A program made the translations under genes and the position numbers. Below, in pieces: positions 1 to 9,500 of a DNA stretch of 44,051 nucleotides. The notes below the pieces were generated by a model, which made no database searches, was not told the origin of the DNA, and saw nothing but the letters and a program-made list of their open reading frames with translations. Source of the DNA: Lentzea kentuckyensis (GTDB taxonomy: Bacteria > Actinomycetota > Actinomycetes > Mycobacteriales > Pseudonocardiaceae); NCBI RefSeq assembly GCF_002150765.1, contig NZ_MUYM01000007.1, forward strand, positions 280 through 44,330. The letters run 5' to 3'. Each line of letters starts with the position of its first letter. Position 1 is the stretch's first letter.

Positions 1-35
1 GCGACGATCTGGCCGAAGAGCCCATCCCGTTCTGA
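1..35 (+). CDS. C-terminal tail of a single-stranded DNA-binding protein (partial, 5' end outside window)
   Basis: Reading from base 3, the last codons give DDLAEEPIPF and a TGA at 33-35. An acidic run ending in Pro-Phe is the hallmark of the SSB C-terminal tip, which docks replication and repair proteins. Directly downstream lies ettA; in M. tuberculosis an SSB-like gene (Rv2478c, from memory) precedes the ettA homologue, which supports the call. Only ten residues are visible, so the OB fold cannot be checked. Confidence 0.6.
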   Translation, partial: DDLAEEPIPF

Positions 36-307
36 GCGGGCTTGCGCCGTTTGGGGCAAACGGGTTCCGGGTGTTGGGGAACCCACCCGAACCTGATGCG
101 CCGCCGGAGAAGATGTACCTACTGCGATCCACGAAGAAGGAGGGAAGCTCGTAGATCGGGGCCGACGAGGACCGATCGCCGAGAGTCGTTCATGTTCGAA
201 CGGAACGGGCAGGTCACCGAGTCGCGTGACGCTCGAACCGGGGGTGAACGCCTGCTTGTCGGCGACCGAGGTCAGTGGCCTCCGGGCACCGCTCTACGAT
301 CGCCGCC
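36..307 (+). other. ssb-ettA intergenic region with two overlapping hairpins and a short upstream ORF
   Basis: Two mutually exclusive inverted repeats sit just after the ssb stop: CCGTTTG/CAAACGG at 47-63 and GGGTTCC/GGAACCC at 62-84, sharing two bases; either could terminate ssb transcription, although no T-tract follows. A 13-codon ORF (MYLLRSTKKEGSS) with a GGAG four bases ahead of its ATG occupies 113-154. No convincing protein-coding gene lies here otherwise. Confidence 0.4.
295..300 (+). promoter_or_regulatory. -10 element of a probable leaderless ettA promoter
   Basis: TACGAT fits the actinobacterial TANNNT -10 hexamer and ends seven bases before the ettA ATG at 308, which places the predicted transcription start at or beside the A of the start codon. 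No Shine-Dalgarno sequence lies in the gap. No good -35 is visible. Confidence 0.5.
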
Positions 308-1984
<1,677 letters not shown>

Positions 1985-2002
1985 GAGGGCAACGGCGACG
2001 TC

Positions 2003-5000
2003 GTGGCGGCGAGGGGCGAGACGCAGGCGAACGTCGAGGTGAGCACGCTGGTCGTGCCCGCCTGGCGGCTGCGTTGGCGGGCACCGGAGCTCGCTCTGGT
2101 GCTGGGCGAGCGCGCACTCGCGCTCGCCTCCGCCCGTCACGACGAAGCCGACCGCCTGCGGGCGGAGTCGCTGGTGGTCTTCGCGGGCAACCGGGTCGGC
2201 CGCGGCGTCCGCATCGCCGACCGGGCGATCGACGCGTTGAAGGCCGCCGAGGCAGCCGGTGAACACGAGACCGCGTGGCTGCTGCGGGTGGAGCTCGCGG
2301 CGTGCGCGCGGTCCGTGGGAGCCCCGCTGACGGGGTTCGCCGCGGTGACGCCCGTGCTGGAAGCGCAGGACGTGCCCGCGGAGCTGCGGGCGTCGGCTCT
2401 GGTGCAGGCCAGCGAATGCCTCGTCACGGTCGGCCGCGGCGACGAACCCACGCGGGCGCTCGCGGAAGCGGACCAGCTCTACGTCGCCGACCCGACGCTC
2501 GACGACGACACCCGCCTGTTGCTGCGCGGCCTGATCCGCGCCGTGCAGGCGGCGCAACACCGGCGGTGGGGCGACATCGCCGCCGCCGTCGGTGCCGCGC
2601 GGGAAGGTCTCGACCTGCTGAGCAGGTTCTCCGACCCGTCCGCGGACAGCGGCCAGGGGATCGGCCGGCTCACGCTGGAGCTGGTGCTCGCGTTGATGGA
2701 CGCGAACCGCCTGCTCGACGCGAGCGAGGTCGGCGGCCCGATGCTCGATCTCCCGGTGCGAGCACCGTCGGCGTCGACGACCGGCTGGTTGCGCCTGGCG
2801 CTGGCCACCCGCGTGCATCTGCCCGCTGGCCGGGTCGCGCTGGCTCGCGAAATGCTGCGCGAGGCGGCGGCGAGCGCCGAACGCCACCAGCTCGACACCC
2901 TGCTGGCGGAAAGCCTGCTCGCGCTGGCCCACGTGCACGAGGTGTCCGGCGAGCTGGCCGACGCGCTCACGAACCTGCGCTCCGCCCACGCCGCCGAACG
3001 CCGCCGGGCGCGTGCCGTCTACGCGGTGCGCGCGAGACTGGCCGCCGAGTTCTCCGGCGTCCACCGCCAGCCCGCTGACCTGCACCAGCAACTGGCGAGC
3101 GTGCTCCGCCCGGTCGAGGGCATGCCGATCGTCACCGACGGCGTGCTGTCCGCCGCCCTGAAACAACAGCTGCGCCAGTGGAGACCTGTCCAGGTCCGCA
3201 AAGGCGACGGCCTGACGGTCAAGCGCGTTCGCCGCGCTGCCGAAGACATGACCGTGGAGGGTTTGTCCGCGGCACGCCAGCACGCCGCCGACCGGTGGCG
3301 CATGGTCCAGCCGTTCGGTGAGCCCGACGACAAAACCCCGGAGCCCGTGGAACCGCCCGCCGCAACCCCGTCCTCCGACCGCACCGTCCCCGCCTCGGGC
3401 CTGATCGCCTCCGCGGGCGCCATGGTGAGCGGTCGCCGCCGCGCCGCCCGTGTGGCCGCGGGCGAGATCGACGACGACGAGCCGAACACCCTCGCCGAAA
3501 CCCCTGCCGCTCCCGAGCCGCAGGCACCCCAGCTCCAGACATCTCAGCCCGACGAGACGCCGGCATCGCAGCCGTCGCTGAGCCCGGAGCAGGAACGCAA
3601 GCGCAAGGTCGAGCAGCAACTCATGGAGCTGCAGCGCGAGGCCCGCCGCCAGATCGAGGCGGAACGCCAGGCCCGCGAGGAACAACGCGCCCAGGCCGAA
3701 CGCGAGGCCCGCGCGGCGGAGGAAGCCGCCCGCCAGGAGGCCGCGCGTCAGGAAGCAGCCCGCGCGGAAGCCGCACGCCAGGAAGCAGCCCGTCAGGAAG
3801 CGGCGCGACAAGAGGCCGCTCGCCTGGAGGAAGCCCGGCGCGAGGCCGCCCGGCTGGAGGCCGTTCGGCGGGACGTGGCGCGTCAGGAAGCGGCGCACCA
3901 GGAGGTCGCCCGCCAAGCCGCGGAACGCGAGGAGGCGGCGCGCGCGGAAGCCGCCGCCCGCGCGGAAGCCTCGAACCCGCAGCCGGAAAGCGTCCTGGAC
4001 ATGCTCAAGGCCCAGGGCCTGCGAGCAGGTGGCCGTCGCCGCGCCCGTGACAACGAGGCCGAGCCCGCAACCCCGTCGTGGCGCGTGGAACCGCCGTCCC
4101 GCCGCCGCGAAGACGACGCCGCGGCCCCGGATTCCGCCGCACCGCAGGACTCCCCGGCCGGGTCGCACGCCGCGCCCGCCGACCCCCCGAACTACTTCGC
4201 GGACCCGGAGATGCCGGACCGCCCCGGTCGCTCCGGCCTGTCCGCGGCGTTCGGCCGTCCGCCGGCGGCCCCGGACTTCGGCCCGCACCTGGACGAACCG
4301 GCCTACCCGCCGTACACCCCGGCCTCGGGCTTCCCGGCCACCCCCGCCCAGGACGACGAGCGCAAGCTCCCCGACCTCGACTTCAGCTCGCTCGACTTCA
4401 GCACCCCGAAGTCCCAGCGGCCGTCCGCCTCCGTCCCGTCCCCGGAGCCGGCGGAGCACCCAGACCCGGAACCGAAGCCGGATCCCGACCAGCAGCCGCT
4501 GCCGCCCATCCCGGACCCGATCCCGTCGGTACCCACCCCGGACGAGATCCCGCAGGCCCCGGCACCGGACCTGCTGTCGAGCACGTTCCTGAGCTCGGCG
4601 GACGTGGAGGACGACACCGGCGACGTCCCCACCGTCCCGGTCCGCCTGCCCCGCGCCGCGGATCAGCCGGCACCGCCCGACAGCACCGCCCAGCCCGGCT
4701 TCGGCGGCCAGTCGAGCTTCGGCACCCAGAACTTCGGGACGCAGCCGACCTTCGGCACCCAGCCCGGCTTCGGCACACAATCCGGCTTCGGCACCCAGTC
4801 GGGCTTCGGCGGCTTCGGCACCCAGCCCGATGCCAACACACCGGACACCGCCACCGAACCCGGCGTGGGCGCCGAGCCCGACGCGACCCCGCAGTACGAC
4901 TTCTTCGCGACGGAGCCCGAGCCGGACGCCCCCACGGAGACCGGACTCACCGTCCCTGCCGACAGCGAACCCGCGGGCAAGCCGGTCGGCACCGAGACCA

Positions 5001-6139
5001 CCGGCGAGTCCAACACGCGAACGGGCCGTCCGAGCAGCCGCCGCAAGCCCAGCGACCTGAGCCTCGCCGACCTGCTGGCAGAAGCGCTCGTCGCCTACGA
5101 GACGGGCCGCCGCTCCGACGAGGAGCAGGTCGATACCGCCGATCTGACCGTCCCGGACTGGTCAGCCGAGTCAGAGGGCGCCGGGGACTCCGCCGTCGCT
5201 CCCGAGCGATCCGGCGACGAGGAGGAACGGCCCTCCGCCGCGGACTCGCTCTTTCGCCCAGGGGAGTCCTTCGGCTCGCAGCCGCTCCCACCGCAGTCGC
5301 CCGCGGAAGCGGCGTCGGGTGAGGACTCCGGCTTCGGCCCTGGCTCGTCGTTCAGCACCCAGCCGCTGTCGGCGGAGCCGGGTGAGGGCGCGGGGATTCG
5401 GCCTGGGTCGTCATCGGTGCCTGCGGAGTCCCGTGAGGACTTGGGATTTCGGCCTGGCTCGTCTTTCGGTTCGCAGTCGGAGTCGGACTCAGGGTTCCGG
5501 ACTGGTTCTTCGTTTGGCATGCAGCCGGAGCCGGGGGAGGGCCCTGGGTTTGGGTCTGGGACGCCGTCTGTCCCTGCGGAATCTGGTGGCGACGCTGGAT
5601 TTGGACCTGACTCGTCCTTCGGCTCGCAGCCGGCGTCGGAAGGGGACTCGGGATTTGGGGCCGGCTCTTCGTTCGGTTCGCGGTCGGAGTCGGGTGAGGA
5701 TTCTGGGTTTCGGCCTGGCGCTTCCTTCGGCACGCAGGCGTTGCCAGGCGAGGCCGGCGCGGACCCCCTCTTTCGGCCCGGCTCGTCCTTCGGCTCGCAG
5801 CAGGACTCAGCCGCGGGCTCACCCATCGGGGACTCGCTCTACCGCTCGACCCCGTCCTTCGGCGCCCAGCAGTCCCCGGCTGAACCGGTCGCGGACAACC
5901 CGCTGAGCTCGTTCGGCTCGCAGTCGCCGTCGATCGGCGAAGGGCCGGGCTCGGAGTACTTCCTCCCGGCGCAGCCGGCAGGTCGACCCGGCCCGGAGTC
6001 CGCTCAGCCCTTAGTGGAGTCCGAGCAGGAGAAGACCGGCCCGATCGCCCCCGTCGGCGCATCGGACAGCGAGACCACCGGGCCCATCCGTCCGATCGGG
6101 CTGAACGGTCCCGCAGGTTGGACTCTGCCGGGCGCGTAA
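2003..6139 (+). CDS. Giant low-complexity protein: TPR-like head, AARQE coiled coil, Phe-Gly repeat tail
   Basis: Protein of 1,378 aa that I do not recognise as a named family. Residues 1 to about 360 are Ala/Leu/Arg-rich amphipathic helices resembling degenerate tetratricopeptide repeats. Residues 527-656 form a charged Glu/Arg/Ala coiled coil dominated by AARQE pentads. From about 690 on it is Pro/Gly/Ser/Asp-rich and predicted disordered, with a tight Phe-Gly-Thr-Gln block (899-941) and a longer block of FRPGSSFGSQ-like units (1084-1307). The C-terminus carries two related motifs, TGPIAPVG and TGPIRPIG. There is no signal peptide or membrane helix, so a cytoplasmic scaffold is likely. The GTG at 2003 follows GAGAGGG at about 14 nt. 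It lies 18 bp after ettA on the same strand and is absent between ettA and gdh in M. tuberculosis as I remember that locus. Function unknown. Confidence 0.8.
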   Translation: MAARGETQANVEVSTLVVPAWRLRWRAPELALVLGERALALASARHDEADRLRAESLVVFAGNRVGRGVRIADRAIDALKAAEAAGEHETAWLLRVELAACARSVGAPLTGFAAVTPVLEAQDVPAELRASALVQASECLVTVGRGDEPTRALAEADQLYVADPTLDDDTRLLLRGLIRAVQAAQHRRWGDIAAAVGAAREGLDLLSRFSDPSADSGQGIGRLTLELVLALMDANRLLDASEVGGPMLDLPVRAPSASTTGWLRLALATRVHLPAGRVALAREMLREAAASAERHQLDTLLAESLLALAHVHEVSGELADALTNLRSAHAAERRRARAVYAVRARLAAEFSGVHRQPADLHQQLASVLRPVEGMPIVTDGVLSAALKQQLRQWRPVQVRKGDGLTVKRVRRAAEDMTVEGLSAARQHAADRWRMVQPFGEPDDKTPEPVEPPAATPSSDRTVPASGLIASAGAMVSGRRRAARVAAGEIDDDEPNTLAETPAAPEPQAPQLQTSQPDETPASQPSLSPEQERKRKVEQQLMELQREARRQIEAERQAREEQRAQAEREARAAEEAARQEAARQEAARAEAARQEAARQEAARQEAARLEEARREAARLEAVRRDVARQEAAHQEVARQAAEREEAARAEAAARAEASNPQPESVLDMLKAQGLRAGGRRRARDNEAEPATPSWRVEPPSRRREDDAAAPDSAAPQDSPAGSHAAPADPPNYFADPEMPDRPGRSGLSAAFGRPPAAPDFGPHLDEPAYPPYTPASGFPATPAQDDERKLPDLDFSSLDFSTPKSQRPSASVPSPEPAEHPDPEPKPDPDQQPLPPIPDPIPSVPTPDEIPQAPAPDLLSSTFLSSADVEDDTGDVPTVPVRLPRAADQPAPPDSTAQPGFGGQSSFGTQNFGTQPTFGTQPGFGTQSGFGTQSGFGGFGTQPDANTPDTATEPGVGAEPDATPQYDFFATEPEPDAPTETGLTVPADSEPAGKPVGTETTGESNTRTGRPSSRRKPSDLSLADLLAEALVAYETGRRSDEEQVDTADLTVPDWSAESEGAGDSAVAPERSGDEEERPSAADSLFRPGESFGSQPLPPQSPAEAASGEDSGFGPGSSFSTQPLSAEPGEGAGIRPGSSSVPAESREDLGFRPGSSFGSQSESDSGFRTGSSFGMQPEPGEGPGFGSGTPSVPAESGGDAGFGPDSSFGSQPASEGDSGFGAGSSFGSRSESGEDSGFRPGASFGTQALPGEAGADPLFRPGSSFGSQQDSAAGSPIGDSLYRSTPSFGAQQSPAEPVADNPLSSFGSQSPSIGEGPGSEYFLPAQPAGRPGPESAQPLVESEQEKTGPIAPVGASDSETTGPIRPIGLNGPAGWTLPGA
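4697..4825 (+). repeat. Phe-Gly-Thr-Gln repeat block inside the giant protein
   Basis: Residues 899-941 hold eight FG dipeptides in 43 residues, mostly as GFGTQ, SFGTQ or TFGTQ units joined by P or S. The DNA repeats the ttcggcacccag word with few synonymous changes, which points to recent unit duplication. Confidence 0.85.
5252..5923 (+). repeat. FRPGSSFGSQ-type repeat block inside the giant protein
   Basis: Residues 1084-1307 contain about a dozen spaced copies of an F-[RG]-P-G-[SEA]-S-F-[GS]-[STM]-Q core separated by acidic Ser/Glu/Asp linkers of roughly 10-20 residues, with some thirteen FG dipeptides. Between about 5390 and 5720 codon usage relaxes (TTT, GGG, GGA and TCT appear) compared with the very GC3-rich flanks, suggesting this part expanded or was acquired differently. 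Confidence 0.8.
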
Positions 6140-6367
6140 GCGTGATGGTGGGCAACACCACACTCGCACCGCGGAGCGCCTTGCCCGCCGGGTGCGCCGA
6201 GGCGAGTTGCCTGGCGGCTGGTGGGCGAATGTTGCCGGTTCGGCGGTCTTCCCGGGACCGTCGGGCCCATGATCGATCGTGTGCGTGGACCGGTCGGAAG
6301 CCGGGTCTGGCCCGCTCGTCGGGCCTGCCTGGGTGCTGTCGCGTCCATCATGCGGAATGCCTTGTCG

Positions 6368-6407
6368 CCACTGATGATGTGACTCGATTCAGCCCTCGAT
6401 TCAGTGG
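6368..6407 (+). promoter_or_regulatory. Candidate gdh operator: direct repeats inside an inverted repeat
   Basis: CTCGATTCAG occurs twice in tandem with a 12-bp period (6383-6392 and 6395-6404). The pair is flanked by CCACTGA (6368-6374) and its reverse complement TCAGTGG (6401-6407). It sits about 50 bp upstream of the likely -10, a usual position for a regulator site. The binding protein cannot be named; the site does not resemble the GlnR box. Confidence 0.35.
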
Positions 6408-6452
6408 TTCGTCAGTGCCCCTCCTGTTGCCGGACACGGCCGCCATCCCATC

Positions 6453-6458
6453 TAGGGT
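6453..6458 (+). promoter_or_regulatory. Possible -10 hexamer of gdh
   Basis: TAGGGT matches TANNNT. The best -35 candidate, TTGCCG at 6427-6432, is 20 bp away, longer than ideal. Predicted start near 6465 would leave a leader of about 45 nt. Confidence 0.3.
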
Positions 6459-6468
6459 GGGGGCGAAC

Positions 6469-6488
6469 CCGGCACACAGAGGTGCCGG
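6469..6488 (+). promoter_or_regulatory. Hairpin in the gdh 5' leader
   Basis: CCGGCAC (6469-6475) and GTGCCGG (6482-6488) form a perfect 7-bp stem with a 6-nt loop, 21 nt before the gdh ATG. It could stabilise the mRNA end or shade the weak ribosome-binding site. Confidence 0.35.
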
Positions 6489-6509
6489 ATAGCGTGGAGT
6501 CGCCTGAAG

Positions 6510-9500
6510 ATGACCTCGACTGGAGCCCCGACCCGAACCGACGACGCCACTGCGGTCACCACCGCGGACGGCGACAGTCCAACGGCCAGTCCTGAACAGG
6601 TCCGTGACGAGCTGATCGAACGGGCCGCCGCCAATGCACCCGAACTCGCTGATCTGATCCGCCTCTTCTACCGGCACGTGCCCGCCGAGGAAGTCAACGA
6701 CGACGACCCGGTGGACCTGGTCGGAGCGGTGCGGTCGAACTACCAGCTCGCCGAGAGCCGCGTCCCAGGACGCGCCGCGGTGCGCATCCTCAACCCAACG
6801 CGCACGACCGACGGGTGGCAATGCCCCGTCACGGTGGTCCAGGTCGTCACGGACGACATGCCGTACCTCGTGGACTCGGTCGCGTCCGAGCTCACCCGCG
6901 GTGGTGTGCAGGTGCAGCGCGTTGTGCACCCCATCGTCGTCGTGCGGCGTGACCCGGTCACCGGTGAGCGCACCGAGGTGCTGCCGACCGCCGATCCGGC
7001 CGACCCGCCCGCGGACGCGCTGGCCGAGTCGTGGATGAACATCGAGGTCGACCTCATCACCGACGCCGATCGTGCCCGCGAGCTCGAGACCCGGCTGCTG
7101 ACGGTGCTGACCGACGTCCGCGAGGTCGTCGAGGACACCGACCGGATGGTGTCGACGGCTCTGCAGCTGGCAGAGGAGCTCGGCAAGGACCCGGCCGAGG
7201 ACACCACCGACGGCTCGAAGCTGCTCAAGTGGCTCGCTGACGGGCACTTCACCTTCATGGGCTACCGGCAGTACGAGCTGGTGCAGGAGGACGGCGAGCC
7301 GGCGCTGCGGGCGGTGCTCGCGAGTGGGCTCGGCGTGCTGCGCCAGGACAGCCTCGCGGCGCGCAGCCTCACCGCGGGGCCGGACAACGGCGCGCAGGCG
7401 CTCAGCCCCGACCTGCTCGTCCTCACCCAGGCGAGCGCGCAGAGCAGCGTGCACCGCAGCGTCTACCCGTACTACGTGGGCGTGAAGACGTTCGACTCCG
7501 AGGGCAACGTCTCCGGTGAGCACCGGTTCCTGGGCATCTTCAGCACCACCGCGCTGCACGAGGACGTGCTCGACATCCCGGTGATCGAGCGCCGCGTGCG
7601 CGAGGTGATCCACCGCGCGGGCTTCCCGCTGCAGTCGTACTCGGGCCAGCGGATGCTCGAGGTGATCCAGAACTACCCGCGCACCGAGCTGTTCTCGGTC
7701 GACAGCGACACGCTGTACCAGACCACGACGGGTGTCATCGCGCTTGCGGAACGCCGCAGGCTGCGGCTGTTCCTGCGCCGCGACCCGTTCGGCCGCTTCT
7801 TCTCGTGCCTGGTCTACCTGCCGCGCGACCGCTACACGACGACGAGCCGCCTCGCGATGCAGGAGGTGCTGCTCGCCGAGCTCGGCGGCCTGAACCTCGA
7901 GTACAGCGCGCGCATCGGCGAGTCCGCTCTCGCGCGCGTGCACTTCATGGTGCACACCGACCCGGCGCGCACGCTGGAGCCGGAGGTCCACGCGATCCAG
8001 GCCAAGCTCGCCGAGGCCGTGCGCAGCTGGGACGACCGCATGGTCGAGGCCGTCGGTGGCGACGACCTCGGTGCCGAGTCGGCGACGGAGCAGGGCCAGC
8101 GGTTCGCCTCGGTCTTCCCGGAGGCCTACAAGGAGGACTTCCCGGCCTCCACAGGCCTTGAGGACTACCGGCGCATCGAGGCGCTCGTCGAGGGCGACCT
8201 CGACATGGTGTTCTACGTGCCAGAGAACGCCGAGCCGGGGGAACGGCGCTTCAAGCTGTTCGTGACCGGCGACGGCATCACGCTGTCGGACGTGCTGCCG
8301 ATGCTGCAGCGCATGGGCGTCATCGTGGTCGACGAACGGCCGTACGAGATCGCTCGCGAAGACGGCGTGCAGTGCTGGATCTACGACTTCGGCCTGCGCA
8401 TCGACCAGGCCGCGCTCGCCCAGCTGTCCGAGGCCGACCTCGACAACGTGCGGGTGCGGTTCCAGGACGCGTTCGCGGCCGTGTGGCGCGGTGAGGCCGA
8501 GGTCGACCGGTTCAACTCGCTGGTGCTGCAGGCCGGGCTCACCTGGCAGCAGGCCGCGATGCTGCGCGCGTACGCGAAGTACCTGCGGCAGGCCGGCACG
8601 CCGTACTCGCAGGACTACATCGAGGACGCCGTGCTCGGACACACGAGCGTGGCGATCGCGCTGGTGGCGTTGTTCGAGTCCCGGTTCGACCCGAGACTGG
8701 ACGACGCCACGCGGGCCGACCGCACCGAGACGATGGTCGTCGAGACCGGCAAGCTGATCGACGACGTGACCAGCCTCGACGCGGACCGCATCCTGCGCAG
8801 CCTGCTCACGCTGATCAACGCCACGCTGCGGACGAACTACTTCTTCCGCGACGCCGACGGCAACGCCCGCCCGTACCTGTCGGTCAAGCTCAACCCCCAG
8901 GCCATCCCGGACCTGCCGGCGCCGCGGCCGAAGTTCGAGATCTTCGTGTACTCGCCTCGGATCGAGGGCGTGCACCTGCGGTTCGGCAGCGTCGCGCGCG
9001 GTGGTCTGCGCTGGTCCGACCGCCGCGAGGACTTCCGCACGGAGATCCTCGGCCTGGTCAAGGCGCAGGCCGTGAAGAACGCGGTGATCGTGCCGGTCGG
9101 CGCGAAGGGCGGCTTCGTCGTCAAGCGCCCGATCCCGGCGACCGGCGACCCCGGCATCGACCGCGAGAACTTCATGTCCGAAGGCATCGCCTGCTACAAG
9201 ATGTTCATCTCGGGCCTGCTCGACCTCACCGACAACCTGATCAACAACGAGGTCGTGCCCGCGCCGCAGGTCGTGCGCTACGACGGCGACGACACGTACC
9301 TGGTCGTGGCCGCGGACAAGGGCACCGCGACGTTCTCCGACATCGCGAACGGCGTCAGCCAGAGCTACGGCTTCTGGCTGGGCGACGCGTTCGCCTCCGG
9401 TGGCTCGATCGGTTACGACCACAAGGCCATGGGCATCACGGCCAAGGGCGCGTGGGAGAGCGTGAAGCGCTCCTTCCGCGAACTCGGCGTGGACACGCAG

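Larger units (their letters stand above)
6140..6509 (+). other. 370-bp non-coding region upstream of gdh
   Basis: No credible gene. It holds a GATCGATC palindrome at 6271-6278, an inverted repeat enclosing a 10-bp direct repeat (6368-6407), a possible -10 TAGGGT at 6453-6458, and a hairpin at 6469-6488 that would lie near the 5' end of the gdh transcript. Confidence 0.5.

Noticed and set aside
6118..6492. 124-aa plus-strand ORF between the giant gene and gdh
   Set aside because: No ribosome site, biased composition, and it runs through the palindromic regulatory region.
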